A stretch of DNA of 64,000 nucleotides from Pseudofrankia saprophytica (GTDB lineage: Bacteria > Actinomycetota > Actinomycetes > Frankiales > Frankiaceae), in assembly GCF_000235425.2 (NCBI RefSeq), contig NZ_KI912266.1, positions 922,273-986,272 on the forward strand. The letters run 5' to 3'. The notes under the pieces are model-generated. The model searched no databases, was not told where the DNA came from, and saw only the letters and a program-made list of their open reading frames with translations. Below are positions 8,847 through 17,374 of the stretch, one piece after another. The position numbers were made by a program, and so were the translations under genes. How positions within the stretch are numbered: position 1 is the stretch's first letter; every line of letters begins with the position of its first letter.

Positions 8847-8968
8847 GGCTCCGCGCGGGTTTGCGTCTTGGACCTCGGTTCGCGAGGACGCGAACATGTG
8901 TTCTGGGCACCGTCGCCCGGTCCTCGGCCATGCCGCCGGTCCTCGGCGGGAAGCTCGATCGGAGAGAC

Positions 8969-10333
8969 ATGCGCGACCCGAACTCTGGTGACGCCGCGAG
9001 CGTCACGGTTCTCGCCGGTGGACGGGTGATCGACCCGGCGAACGGCATCGACATGATCGCGGACGTGGTCTGCGCGCATGGCCGGATCGTGGCCGTCGGC
9101 CCCGCCGCCGGCGCCGCGCACACGACGCCACCGGCGGAGGCTCCGGCGGGCGGTGCCTCGGCCGAGGTCATCGACTGCGCGGGGCTCGTCGTCACACCCG
9201 GCCTCATCGACCTGCACGTGCACGTCTACCCCGGCCTCGGCGACTTCTGCGTGCATCCGGACCGGGCCGGCGTCGAGGTCGGCGTCCCGGTCGTGGTCGA
9301 CGGCGGCACCTCGGGGGTGCGCACGCTCGGCATCTCACGCGCGTTCGCGCAGGGTCCGGGGGTCCGTACCCGCGTGCTCGCGTTCATGGACCCGTGCCTG
9401 CTCTACCTGGCGACGAAGGACTTCATCGCCCACCGCCTGGAGATCGCCAACGACCCGCGCAACCTCGACCTGGACGCCGCCGCGGCGACCATCGAGGAGC
9501 ACAGGGACTATGTCGTCGGCTTCAAGGTCCGGGCGACGACCACCGAGGACGCCCGGGTCTCGCCGTTCCTGGAGGGCGCCAAGTCCATCGCCGGCGACCT
9601 GCCGATCATGATCCACCTGGGCAAGTACCCGTACACCAAGAGCCTGACGAACCTGGACGCGCTGGCGGCGCTGCGCCCCGGCGACATCGTCACGCACGCG
9701 TTCCGCGGCCACTCCGGCGCGCTCGTGAACGACGGGACGGCCGTCCACCCGGTATTCGCCGACGCCGTGGCGCGCGGGGTGCGGCTCGACGTGGGCCACT
9801 CCGGCTCGGACTTCCGGTTCGCCGCCGCGCGGGCGCTGCTCGACCTGGGCTACCCGCCGCACACGGTCAGCACCGACCTCAACCTGTTCAACGAGGACGG
9901 GCCGGTCTACTCGCTGCCCGAGACGATGTCGAAGATCTGGTCGCTGGGCGCCTCGCTGGCGGACGTCATCGCGATGGCGACGGTGAATCCCGCCGCCTCG
10001 ATCCGCCGCTCCGCGGAGCTGGGCACCCTGGACGTCGGCCGCCCGGCCGAGGTGAGCGTGCTGCGGGTCGAGGAAGGGCCGGCCGCCTTCTCCGACGGCT
10101 TCGAGACGATCGCGGGCGAGCGCCGGCTGGCCCCCGTCGGCTGCGTACGCGGCGGGACCTGGATCGAGGCCACCGGGCCGCTGCACGCCGAGCGAGGGGC
10201 CACGGGCAAGGGCGCGGGCGGGCGGGCGGGCGACCAGGGCACGGCGGCGAACGTGCTGCCGCGCCGGCAGGCCGGGGTCGCCGCCGCGAGCGCTGCCGCC
10301 GAGTCTCTGACCTACCAGAAGACCTCCCGGTAA
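8969..10333 (+). CDS. Amidohydrolase/deacetylase-family metal-dependent hydrolase
   Basis: TIM-barrel amidohydrolase of 454 residues from the ATG at 8969, with GGAGAG just upstream. Metal ligands are visible in order: HxH at 83-85 (DLHVHVYPG), a putative carboxylated Lys186 (VVGFKVRAT), His216 (IMIHLG), His243 (VTHAFRG) and Asp303 (STDLN). The pattern matches the dihydroorotase-like 'predicted deacetylase' group (COG3964-type). The last ~45 residues are a Gly/Ala-rich tail. It probably hydrolyses a cyclic amide or N-acyl compound and is likely under the adjacent LysR regulator. The exact substrate is unknown. Confidence 0.87.
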   Translation: MRDPNSGDAASVTVLAGGRVIDPANGIDMIADVVCAHGRIVAVGPAAGAAHTTPPAEAPAGGASAEVIDCAGLVVTPGLIDLHVHVYPGLGDFCVHPDRAGVEVGVPVVVDGGTSGVRTLGISRAFAQGPGVRTRVLAFMDPCLLYLATKDFIAHRLEIANDPRNLDLDAAAATIEEHRDYVVGFKVRATTTEDARVSPFLEGAKSIAGDLPIMIHLGKYPYTKSLTNLDALAALRPGDIVTHAFRGHSGALVNDGTAVHPVFADAVARGVRLDVGHSGSDFRFAAARALLDLGYPPHTVSTDLNLFNEDGPVYSLPETMSKIWSLGASLADVIAMATVNPAASIRRSAELGTLDVGRPAEVSVLRVEEGPAAFSDGFETIAGERRLAPVGCVRGGTWIEATGPLHAERGATGKGAGGRAGDQGTAANVLPRRQAGVAAASAAAESLTYQKTSR

Positions 10334-10415
10334 TGATCCCGGGGACAACGGCCTCCAGGTGCGCGAAAGAAGATCATTTTCGCACACCCTTTGGCGCTCT
10401 AGGCGGCGGGTAGCG

Positions 10416-10769
10416 ATGGCCTACGTGATCGGCGAGGCGTGCGTCGACGTCATGGACCGTTCCTGCGTCGACGACTGCCCGATCGACTGCATCTATACCG
10501 GTGAGCGCAAGCTCTACATCCACCCCGAGGAATGCATCGACTGCGGCGCGTGCGCGCGCAGCTGCCCGGTGGACGCGATCACCTGGGACCGCGACCTCGA
10601 TCCGGCCAGTCCCGACAGCACCCACGCCACCGACGCGACGGCGTTCTTCTACCAGCCGCTGCCTGGCCGGCCGGCCCCGCTGCGTGAACCCGGCGGCGCC
10701 GCGGACCTCGGGCCGGTGGGTGTCGACACCGCACTGGTCTCGGCCATCCCTCGGCAGGAAGCCCAATAG
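10416..10769 (+). CDS. fdxA: 7Fe-8S ([3Fe-4S][4Fe-4S]) ferredoxin
   Basis: 117 residues beginning MAYVIGEACVDVMDRSC, near-identical in pattern to actinobacterial FdxA/FdxC ferredoxins. Cysteines at 9, 17, 25 and 50 plus the CIDCGAC group at 40-46 would bind one 3Fe and one 4Fe cluster. The Ala/Pro-rich C-terminal ~45 residues are variable in this family. Cytoplasmic electron carrier. It stands 82 nt after the amidohydrolase gene; an inverted repeat GCGAAA-N9-TTTCGC at 10363-10383 sits in the gap and may mark a separate promoter or operator. Confidence 0.93.
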   Translation: MAYVIGEACVDVMDRSCVDDCPIDCIYTGERKLYIHPEECIDCGACARSCPVDAITWDRDLDPASPDSTHATDATAFFYQPLPGRPAPLREPGGAADLGPVGVDTALVSAIPRQEAQ

Positions 10770-10794
10770 GCGAGTTCCACGACGTCCCGGATCC

Positions 10795-10842
10795 CGAGGC
10801 ACCGAGGCACCGAGGCACCGAGGCACCGAGGCACCGAGGCAC
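10795..10842. repeat. Six tandem copies of an 8-bp unit
   Basis: Unit CGAGGCAC repeated exactly six times (10795-10842), ending 2 nt before the stop codon of the convergent histidine-kinase gene. All copies are identical, which suggests recent slippage. Confidence 0.95.
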
Positions 10843-10844
10843 GG

Positions 10845-12245
10845 TTACGGACGGGCGCCGGCGCCTCGGGAGACCGTCGAGGGGGCGGGTGACTGGACGC
10901 GGGAACGGCGGGCGCCGGCGGACCGGGACGGCGCGCCGTCGAGCCGTCGATGACAGATCCACAGCGCGTCCGGGGCCGCCGAGTCCCCGGGCGGGGACGC
11001 CAGTGGGGTCGCGGACCAGGCCGTTTCCTCCAGGCGGGCCGGCTCGCCGGCCGTCGCCCTGGTCACCGCGGGTCCGCGCGGCCCGGGCGGATCGCAGGCG
11101 GGTAGTAGCAGGCTGACGGTGGTGCCGAGGCCGACCGCCGAGGAGATCTGAGCCTCGCCACCGGCCTGGGTGACGACGTCGTGGACCACCGCGAGGCCGA
11201 GACCGGTACCGGAGTCCTCTGGCTTGGTCGTGAAGAACGGCTCGAACGCGCGCGCCCGCGTCGCCGGCGTCATCCCGGTGCCCGTGTCGGTCACCCACAG
11301 GCTCACGAAACGCCGCCCTGGCAGGTCCGCGCCCACTTCCTGGTCGCCGGCCGGCTCGGCGCCTCCCGCCGGCGCCCAGGAGGCCACGGAGGCGGCAGAG
11401 GCCTGGGAGGACGGGGAGGACGGCGCCGCTTCCGGTGGGCCGCCGAGCACGACGTTGCCGGCCGTCACCGTCAGCGTGCCACCCTGCGGCATCGCGTCGC
11501 GGGCGTTCATCGCCAGATTGATGATCGCCTGCTCCAGCCTCGCCCGGTCGGCGGACACGAGCCACAGGTCGTCGTCGAGCTCGACCCGGACGTCGATCCG
11601 CTCGCCGAGCGGGCGGCGCAGCATGCCGACCGTCTCGCGGACGACCGCGCACAGATCGACGGCGCCGAGCTCGGCCGGCTTGCGGCGGACGACGGCCAGC
11701 AGCTGGGCCGTGAGCTCGGCCGCCCGCTCGCCCGCGTGCTGGATCTGCGCCACGTCGTGGCGCAGGGCCTCCCAGTCGACCGGGCCGCCGGCGTCCCGAG
11801 CGGTCCGGTCGGCCTCGGCGGCCGCGTCCAGCGCGTCACCGACGAACACGGCATAGTTCCTGATCACCGACAGCAGGTTGTTGACGTCGTGCGCCACGGC
11901 CCCGGTGACCCGACCAAGATCCTCCAGCCGAGCCGGGTCACCCGGCTCGGCGGCGTCCCGGCGGAGACCAACGGCAGCGAGCCCGTCGGAGACGATCGCA
12001 TCTACAGGCTGGCCGATGAGGTCATCGTGGGCGTAACCGAGCAGCGCGGCGGCGCGGGCGTTCACCGCGGCAATCTTGCCATCCGCGCGCACCGCGACGG
12101 CTGGGTCGGGAACCGTCTCCAGCCAGCCACGGGCGGCGTAGTCGGTCTCGCTGTTCAGCGCCACCACCCCGATGTGGTCCTGGTGTACGCGGTCCGCCCC
12201 GGTTGCTGACCCCTCGGCCAGGTCCAAGCGGTCCGTCACATCCAT
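10845..12245 (-). CDS. PAS-domain sensor histidine kinase (HisKA/HATPase)
   Basis: Numbered from an upstream TTG at 12266: PAS-like region ~45-110 (GWLETVPDPAVAVRADGKIAAVNARAAALLGY), H-box AVAHDVNN with His126, N-box INLAMNARDAMP, G1 VTDTGTGMTP, and G2 GTGLGLAVVHDVV. I prefer the ATG at 12245 (466 aa). There are no membrane segments, so it is cytoplasmic. An Ala/Ser-rich insertion separates the N and G1 boxes, and the ~80-residue C-terminal tail is low complexity. It is divergent from the receiver-cyclase fusion, its likeliest partner, and may link an intracellular signal to cyclic nucleotide production. Confidence 0.88.
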   Translation of the reverse strand: MDVTDRLDLAEGSATGADRVHQDHIGVVALNSETDYAARGWLETVPDPAVAVRADGKIAAVNARAAALLGYAHDDLIGQPVDAIVSDGLAAVGLRRDAAEPGDPARLEDLGRVTGAVAHDVNNLLSVIRNYAVFVGDALDAAAEADRTARDAGGPVDWEALRHDVAQIQHAGERAAELTAQLLAVVRRKPAELGAVDLCAVVRETVGMLRRPLGERIDVRVELDDDLWLVSADRARLEQAIINLAMNARDAMPQGGTLTVTAGNVVLGGPPEAAPSSPSSQASAASVASWAPAGGAEPAGDQEVGADLPGRRFVSLWVTDTGTGMTPATRARAFEPFFTTKPEDSGTGLGLAVVHDVVTQAGGEAQISSAVGLGTTVSLLLPACDPPGPRGPAVTRATAGEPARLEETAWSATPLASPPGDSAAPDALWICHRRLDGAPSRSAGARRSRVQSPAPSTVSRGAGARP

Positions 12246-12615
12246 CAAGGAAACTCGCCACCCCAAACTCTCTGCCGGAGCGTAGCGCGCCTGCTACGCC
12301 AGAGCGCGGGCTCGCGGACGATCTTCCCTCAGGACCGCACTCCAGTGCCGATCGAAGTGCCGATCGGCCAGTAACAACAAGAACGGGCAAATTACCCCAT
12401 TGGTGCCAAGGTTCGCCGGAACACGCGGGGCGGCTACCGGTCGCCGCCCTCGCCCGATTTGCCCGTTCGCGTTGGGACAGTGCGGTTACCGGGCGACGGG
12501 ACGCCGCGAACCGATGTCCACGAGTCATCCCCAAAAGGAATGTGGTGCTGGCACCACCGTGCCGGTGGTCCCACCGCCCTGTGCATCGGGTCACCAACAG
12601 GGCTGAATTAGCACC
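12246..12615. promoter_or_regulatory. Divergent control region of kinase and receiver-cyclase
   Basis: About 370 bases without a gene. It holds a 10-bp direct repeat GTGCCGATCG at 12345-12354 and 12357-12366, an 11-bp inverted repeat AACGGGCAAAT/ATTTGCCCGTT at 12382-12392 and 12457-12467, and a 7-bp stem with a 3-nt loop at 12553-12569 in the leader of the cyclase gene. No clear Shine-Dalgarno precedes the ATG at 12616. Confidence 0.5.
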
Positions 12616-14178
12616 ATGGAGCAGATCGGGGTGCTGCTTGCGGACGACAACTTGATCGTCCGAGCCGGGGTGCGGGCGTTGCTCGCCCGGGTGCCTGGGT
12701 TGACCGTGGTCGGCGTCGCCGCCGACCGAGACGAGCTTGTCCAACTTGCCCGCACTCGCCGACCGCGGGTCGTGGTCACGGACATCCGGATGCCGCCGAC
12801 CTTTTCCGATGAAGGGGTCGATGCCGCCCGCGAGATCCGTCACTACGCGCCTGGAACTGGCGTGGTGCTGCTCTCCCAGTACGACGAGCCGGAGTATGCG
12901 ATCGGTCTGCTGGCCGGCGCCGACGCAGGTGGCTGTGCCTACCTGCTCAAGGAGCGCCTAGCCGATCCGGAGATCCTGGTGCGGGCCATCCGGGAGGTGG
13001 CAGCCGGTTCGTCGATGCTCGACCCGGAGATCGTCGCCGCCGTACTCAGCCCGGTTCGCGACGCGGCCGACCTCAGCGATGACCAGGCACAACTCCTGCG
13101 CGACGTCGCCGAGGGCCGGTCGATCCGGGTGATCGCCGAACGCCGCGGCGACACACCGGAAGCGGTGAACAGCGCTATCGATGCGACGCTGCTCCGACTG
13201 GCTCAGGGCGCCAGCAACGGTCGGTCCGGCGCGCTGCGGCAGCTCCGGCTGCTGCATGCCGCGATCGTGCGCCGCGAGGAGCAGGGCGAGGCGCTGTCCC
13301 GGCTGCTGCCCGGTGGCCTCGCCGAGAAGCTGCGGTCCGACGCCGGCGCCGGCCAGCGCACCGAGCGCCTCGTGGTCACCGTGCTGATGTCGGACATCCG
13401 CGGCTACACCTCGATCGCCGAGCGGGCAGACCCGATGGTGCTGGCGGGCCTCCTCGACGCGCACCGTCGCGAGATGAACGCGGCGATCCTCGATGAGGGC
13501 GGAACCGTCCTGCAGTACGCGGGCGACGCCGTCATCGCCGTCTTCGGCGCTCCCTACCCCCAGGACGACCACCAGACCAGGGCCGCGCGGGCGGCGGTCG
13601 CGATGCATGCGCGGCAGCGCACCCTCAACGTTCGCTGGGAGCTGGAGGGGCTCGCGCCCTTCGGCCTCGGCATCGGCGTGAGCACCGGTGAGGTCGCGGC
13701 GGCGCTGCTCGGCTCGGACGCGCGCCGCGAGTACACCCTGGTCGGCGACACCATGAACCTCGCGGCCCGGCTCCAGGCGTTCGCCCACGCCGGCCAGACC
13801 GTCCTGTCCGAACCGACCGCCAGTGCGCTGCGCGGTGAATACGGCGCCCGCCTCGTGCCGCTGCCCCCGATGACCGTGAAGGGCAGGGCCGGCTCCGTCG
13901 CGGCCTACCTGATGGAGGCCCAGACCCGCATCCCCAGCCAGGCCACGCGTCAGCCGTCGGTACCGGAGCCCATGCCGGCCCAGCCTCAAGCCCGCCGGCC
14001 GGCTCCGGCCCTGTCCGCGCCCACGGTGCTCACCCCGGCCGCGGCGCTCGCCCGGCCGGCGGCGCCGGCACTGGCCGGGGCCACCGCGCCTGGCACTCCC
14101 GGGGCCCATCCGTTCCCGCCGCCGCGCCCACGCCCCCACGCCGCCGCGCCCATCCGCCCGACCATCTGCCCGGCCTGA
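12616..14178 (+). CDS. Response regulator fused to class III adenylate/guanylate cyclase
   Basis: 520 residues with a rare order. A NarL-like receiver spans 1-135 (D10/D11, phospho-acceptor D56 in VVTDIRMP, K112 in LLKER). A LuxR-like helical segment follows at 152-198 (LSDDQAQLLRDVAEGRSIRVIAERRG). A class III cyclase catalytic domain spans ~250-435: metal Asp260 (MSDIRGYTS) and Asp304 (AGDAVIAVFG), transition-state Asn381 and Arg385 (GDTMNLAARL). The position usually held by an adenine-selecting Lys (KF.GD) reads Q299. The C-terminal ~85 residues are Pro/Ala-rich. It probably makes a cyclic nucleotide under phosphorelay control from the divergent kinase. Confidence 0.88.
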   Translation: MEQIGVLLADDNLIVRAGVRALLARVPGLTVVGVAADRDELVQLARTRRPRVVVTDIRMPPTFSDEGVDAAREIRHYAPGTGVVLLSQYDEPEYAIGLLAGADAGGCAYLLKERLADPEILVRAIREVAAGSSMLDPEIVAAVLSPVRDAADLSDDQAQLLRDVAEGRSIRVIAERRGDTPEAVNSAIDATLLRLAQGASNGRSGALRQLRLLHAAIVRREEQGEALSRLLPGGLAEKLRSDAGAGQRTERLVVTVLMSDIRGYTSIAERADPMVLAGLLDAHRREMNAAILDEGGTVLQYAGDAVIAVFGAPYPQDDHQTRAARAAVAMHARQRTLNVRWELEGLAPFGLGIGVSTGEVAAALLGSDARREYTLVGDTMNLAARLQAFAHAGQTVLSEPTASALRGEYGARLVPLPPMTVKGRAGSVAAYLMEAQTRIPSQATRQPSVPEPMPAQPQARRPAPALSAPTVLTPAAALARPAAPALAGATAPGTPGAHPFPPPRPRPHAAAPIRPTICPA

Positions 14179-14190
14179 GGTTCCGAGGGG

Positions 14191-14997
14191 TCAGCGACCT
14201 CCGGTGACGTCCAGGAAGGTGCCGACGACGTAGGAAGAGGTCTCGGGAAGGCAGAGCCAGAGGATGGCGGCAGCGACCTCGGCGGCGGTGCCGGCCCGGC
14301 CGACAGGGGCCGTGGAGCCGACCTTGGCCGCCCGGTCCGGTTGGCCACCGCTGGCGTGGATCTCGGTGTCGATGACGCCGGGGCGGACCGAGTTGACCCG
14401 GACCCCCTCGGCCGCGACCTCCTTGGCGAGGCCGATGGTCATCGTGTCGATGGCGCCCTTGGAAGCCGCGTAGTCGACGTACTCGCCGGCGCTGCCGAGC
14501 CGGGCGGCGGCCGACGACACGTTCACGATCGCGCCGCCGCTCCCGCCGTGACGGGTGGACATCCGACGGACGGCAGCGCCTGCGCACAGGAAGGCACCCA
14601 CCACGTTGACCGCCATCATCCGTTCCAGCCGCTCGGGCGCCAGCTCGTCGACGCGGGCCCGGCGGCCGACGATCCCGGCGTTGTTGACCAGGACCGTCAC
14701 CGGCCCGAGGCGGTCGGCGGCGGCGAACAGCGCGGTCACGTCCTCGGCCGAGGCCACGTCCGCGCGCACCGCGACGGCGCGCGCTCCGGCCTGCTCGCAG
14801 GTGGCCAGCACCCCGGCCGCCGCCGCCTCGTCCGCCCGATAGCTCAGGCACACGTCCCACCCGTGCCTGGCCAGCTCGACCGCGGTCACCGCGCCGATTC
14901 CCCTGCTGCCCCCGGTCACCACCGCCACCCCACGACGGTCCGGCTCCAGCCCGGTTCCGGCCTCCACGCCCGCCTCCGCTCGCTCACGCGTCGCCAT
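14191..14997 (-). CDS. SDR-family NAD(P)-dependent oxidoreductase
   Basis: 268-residue Rossmann protein: cofactor loop VTGGSRGIG at ~28-36, NNAG at ~105, catalytic YVDYAASKG (Tyr/Lys), and C-terminal VVGTFLDVTGG, all typical of FabG-like classical SDRs. It is convergent with the receiver-cyclase gene with only 12 nt between them. The substrate is not predictable. Confidence 0.9.
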   Translation of the reverse strand: MATRERAEAGVEAGTGLEPDRRGVAVVTGGSRGIGAVTAVELARHGWDVCLSYRADEAAAAGVLATCEQAGARAVAVRADVASAEDVTALFAAADRLGPVTVLVNNAGIVGRRARVDELAPERLERMMAVNVVGAFLCAGAAVRRMSTRHGGSGGAIVNVSSAAARLGSAGEYVDYAASKGAIDTMTIGLAKEVAAEGVRVNSVRPGVIDTEIHASGGQPDRAAKVGSTAPVGRAGTAAEVAAAILWLCLPETSSYVVGTFLDVTGGR

Positions 14998-15044
14998 CCC
15001 GGCGCGGCTCCAGCTCCAGCTCGGAGCAGCCTCTCACCTCCGGC

Positions 15045-15073
15045 GCCCGGCTCCGAGTTCGCCGGAGCCCGGC
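15045..15073 (-). terminator. Hairpin after the binding-lipoprotein gene
   Basis: 11-bp arms at 15045-15055 and 15063-15073 with one mismatch and a 7-nt loop, 15 nt beyond the stop of the gene ending at 15088. No T tract. Confidence 0.45.
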
Positions 15074-15087
15074 AGCGGCGAGCGGCG

Positions 15088-16473
15088 TCAGCCGGTTGGC
15101 GTCGACGAGGGCGCGGATGCCAGCGGGACCAGGCTGCCGCAGGTGAGCTTCGTAGCGACCTGGTACTGGTGCTGGCTGAGCTGGGCCATCGCGAAGCACG
15201 GCGGGGACGTGGCGTGGTTGAGCGGCCACCGGCTTTCCGCGACGGTGTCCTGCACGTAGTAGGAGAAGTCGCCACTGTTGAGCTTCTTCAGGAAGGAGTC
15301 GGCGGTCAGGTCGCGGCCCGTCGCCGTCAGCGCCGCGACGAACATGTCGGCCGACCAGTAGCCGGCCATCGCCGGCAGGGTGAGCGGCTGGTCCGGGGCG
15401 TACTGCGCGAAGTCCGCCTTCAGCTGCCGGATCGCCGGTGTGTCGGCCTCCGGGACGGCGAACTGGAGCAGCGTGTGCGCGCCGTCGAGGGCGTCGAGGC
15501 TGGTCAGCCGCGGGTCGTAGCCGACGGCGTTGATCGTGTCGCCCTTGTACCCGTTGGCCTTGAGCGCCTCGGTCACCTTGGTCGTCGACTCGAAGTCGCC
15601 GGGGAAGATGACCAGATCCGGCGGACCGCCCTTGTTCGACGTCATGATGTCGCCCACGATCGCGGTCGCGTCGTTGAGGCCGGACAGCGGGATCGGCGAC
15701 TTGTCATAGGACACGGGGATACCGGCGAGCCGGACGCCCCGTGCCACGGCGTCGACGCCCGCGCGCGAGGCGTCCGTGTCCAGCCCGATGACGGCGACGG
15801 CCTTCGTCTTCGCCTGCTCCACCGGGCCGAGCACCGAGGTCACCATCAGGCCCCAGGTGGTCGCGTCGACCTTCGGCCGGTCGGGCAGCAGGCAGCCGGT
15901 GATGCCGAAGCCGTTCGCGGTGTCGCAGAAGCCCCCGCCGATGCCCCAGCCGAAGAACGGCACCCGCTGCGCGCAGAAGACGTCGAGGAAGTTCGAGAAC
16001 ACCGTCGCCACCGGGACGACGGCGAAGACCTGGTCCTGCTCGACCAGCGCGTGCGCCTGCTGGCCGTTGCGCGCCGGGTCCAGCGCGTCGTCCTTGACGC
16101 CGACGAAGTCGATCGTGCGCCCGGCGACGCCGCCGGCGGCGTTCGCCCGCTGGAAGCGCACCTTGGCGCCGACGTCGATGCCGGCCATCGAGCTGGTGGC
16201 CGGGCTGGTGATGACGGCGAGCCCGCCGACCTTGACCGAGGTGTCGGTGATCCCCCGGGTCGGGTTGGTCGCCGCGCCGGCGCACCGCAGCGAGGAGGCG
16301 TCGACGCTGAAGCCGTTCGCGTCCCAGCCCTTGGGCGGGCCAGGGGTGAAGTCCGCGAGGTCGACCGTCCGCCCAGGGTCGCCCGAACCGCCGGACTCGC
16401 CCCCGCCGCAGGCGCTGGCCGCCGCCAACGCCGCCACGACCATGACCGCCGCGGCCGTCCGAACAGGTCGCAT
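15088..16473 (-). CDS. ABC-type branched-chain amino acid-like substrate-binding lipoprotein (orphan)
   Basis: 461 residues from the ATG at 16473, which follows a purine-rich AAGGGGGGG. The signal peptide ends in a lipobox LAAASAC (Cys22), so the mature protein is a membrane-anchored lipoprotein. The rest is a type I periplasmic-binding fold of the LivJ/Leu-Ile-Val family (VKVGGLAVITSPATSSMAGIDVGAKVRFQRANAAGGVAGR). No permease or ATPase genes lie nearby, so it is an orphan that must share a transporter or act as a sensor. An AT-richer leader (about 16560-16625) precedes it. Confidence 0.85.
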   Translation of the reverse strand: MRPVRTAAAVMVVAALAAASACGGGESGGSGDPGRTVDLADFTPGPPKGWDANGFSVDASSLRCAGAATNPTRGITDTSVKVGGLAVITSPATSSMAGIDVGAKVRFQRANAAGGVAGRTIDFVGVKDDALDPARNGQQAHALVEQDQVFAVVPVATVFSNFLDVFCAQRVPFFGWGIGGGFCDTANGFGITGCLLPDRPKVDATTWGLMVTSVLGPVEQAKTKAVAVIGLDTDASRAGVDAVARGVRLAGIPVSYDKSPIPLSGLNDATAIVGDIMTSNKGGPPDLVIFPGDFESTTKVTEALKANGYKGDTINAVGYDPRLTSLDALDGAHTLLQFAVPEADTPAIRQLKADFAQYAPDQPLTLPAMAGYWSADMFVAALTATGRDLTADSFLKKLNSGDFSYYVQDTVAESRWPLNHATSPPCFAMAQLSQHQYQVATKLTCGSLVPLASAPSSTPTG

Positions 16474-16856
16474 CGACCCCCCCTTCGCTGTGACCTTCAG
16501 GACACTCCCGCCCCCCACGGCCGCCTTCAGGCCACCCGCGCGCGGGCCAACCGCCCGAATGGTGCCAATCGAAGCAAGCTCGAAAAATGTCCGCCGATGG
16601 TGACCTTTGTCGCTAATTCGCGATGCCCGTTCGATCCGACACGGAGCGTGACGGAAATGTGGTGGGTTCTAGGCCTTTAGGCCCAGGCGCCCAGAGTCCT
16701 TGGACCGCGCTGCGGGCGGATCCCGCGCGCCTGACGCGTCCCGGATGCGGGTATGGACACAGCGAACGAGATGCACTTCACTAGGCCTTCCACTTGCCTA
16801 TGAGGTGCGTCACAATCGGGCTCAAGTAGGTCGAACGGTCAACCCGAGGAGGGGCC
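16474..16856. other. Divergent intergenic region
   Basis: 383 bases between the binding-lipoprotein gene and the small gene at 16857. It contains a locally AT-rich patch (about 16560-16625) and a small GGCCT-TT-AGGCC palindrome near 16671-16682. No convincing -10/-35 pair could be placed. Confidence 0.35.
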
Positions 16857-17276
16857 GTGGAGCAAGCGCAGGACCGAGCGGTCGCGACCGCGGTCGCGTC
16901 CGGTAGCAGTGTGATCGTCGGTCTGCGCGCGGGTGACCCCGGCGAGCTCGCGGATGTCCTGCTGGCAGCCGAGCTCGCGGTGCGGACCGGCTCGAGGCTG
17001 GTGGTCGTGGCGGAACGTGACCGATGGGCCCGGTTCGCCCGCTGGACCTCCGGCATGTACTGCGCCTTCGGGATGGACGGCGTGGCGCAGGCGTCGCACA
17101 CCGCCGAGCGCGCCGTCCAAGACGACCTCTACGAGCGGGTAACCGGCGTGGTCAGCCTGGTGCCGGTCGAGTGGACGATGGTGTGGGCATCCGGCTCGGC
17201 CGCCCGGGCAGCCGTCCGCTACGCCCGCCGGAATCCCACCGTCTTAGTCATGTTCCGCCCGACAGCGGGACGCTAG
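16857..17276 (+). CDS. Small hypothetical protein, alpha/beta (Usp-like in outline)
   Basis: 139 residues beginning at a GTG preceded by GAGGAGGGG, a strong ribosome binding site. Alternating hydrophobic strands and helices (SSVIVGLRAGDPGELADVLLAAELAVRTGSRLVVVAERDRW ... PTVLVMFRP) suggest a small Rossmann-like fold reminiscent of universal stress proteins, but there is no ATP-binding G-2x-G-9x-G motif. I do not recognise the family. The gene is followed at once by a 30-bp perfect palindrome. Confidence 0.7.
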   Translation: MEQAQDRAVATAVASGSSVIVGLRAGDPGELADVLLAAELAVRTGSRLVVVAERDRWARFARWTSGMYCAFGMDGVAQASHTAERAVQDDLYERVTGVVSLVPVEWTMVWASGSAARAAVRYARRNPTVLVMFRPTAGR

Positions 17277-17277
17277 G

Positions 17278-17307
17278 GCTGCTGGCGGGCGGCCGCCCGC
17301 CAGCAGC
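17278..17307. terminator. 30-bp perfect palindrome (15-bp arms)
   Basis: 17278-17307 is its own exact reverse complement and begins 2 nt after the stop of the gene at 16857. It would fold as a very stable hairpin and is a likely terminator for that gene. Confidence 0.65.
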
Positions 17308-17329
17308 GACCGGTAGATCACCACCTCCG

Positions 17330-17374
17330 CGTCGTCGCGGTCGCGGATTCGGCCAGACCGCGACCGCGACGACG
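17330..17374. terminator. 17-bp perfect hairpin followed by CGGTCG hexamers
   Basis: Arms 17330-17346 and 17358-17374 pair exactly around an 11-nt loop, followed by tandem CGGTCG units to about 17395. On the minus strand it lies about 70 nt beyond the stop of the F420-type oxidoreductase gene. Together with the neighbouring palindrome it forms a double hairpin between convergent genes. Confidence 0.55.

Noticed and set aside
14341-16680. Long plus-strand frame of 779 codons
   Set aside because: Opposite the SDR and binding-lipoprotein genes; no domain sense and repetitive composition.
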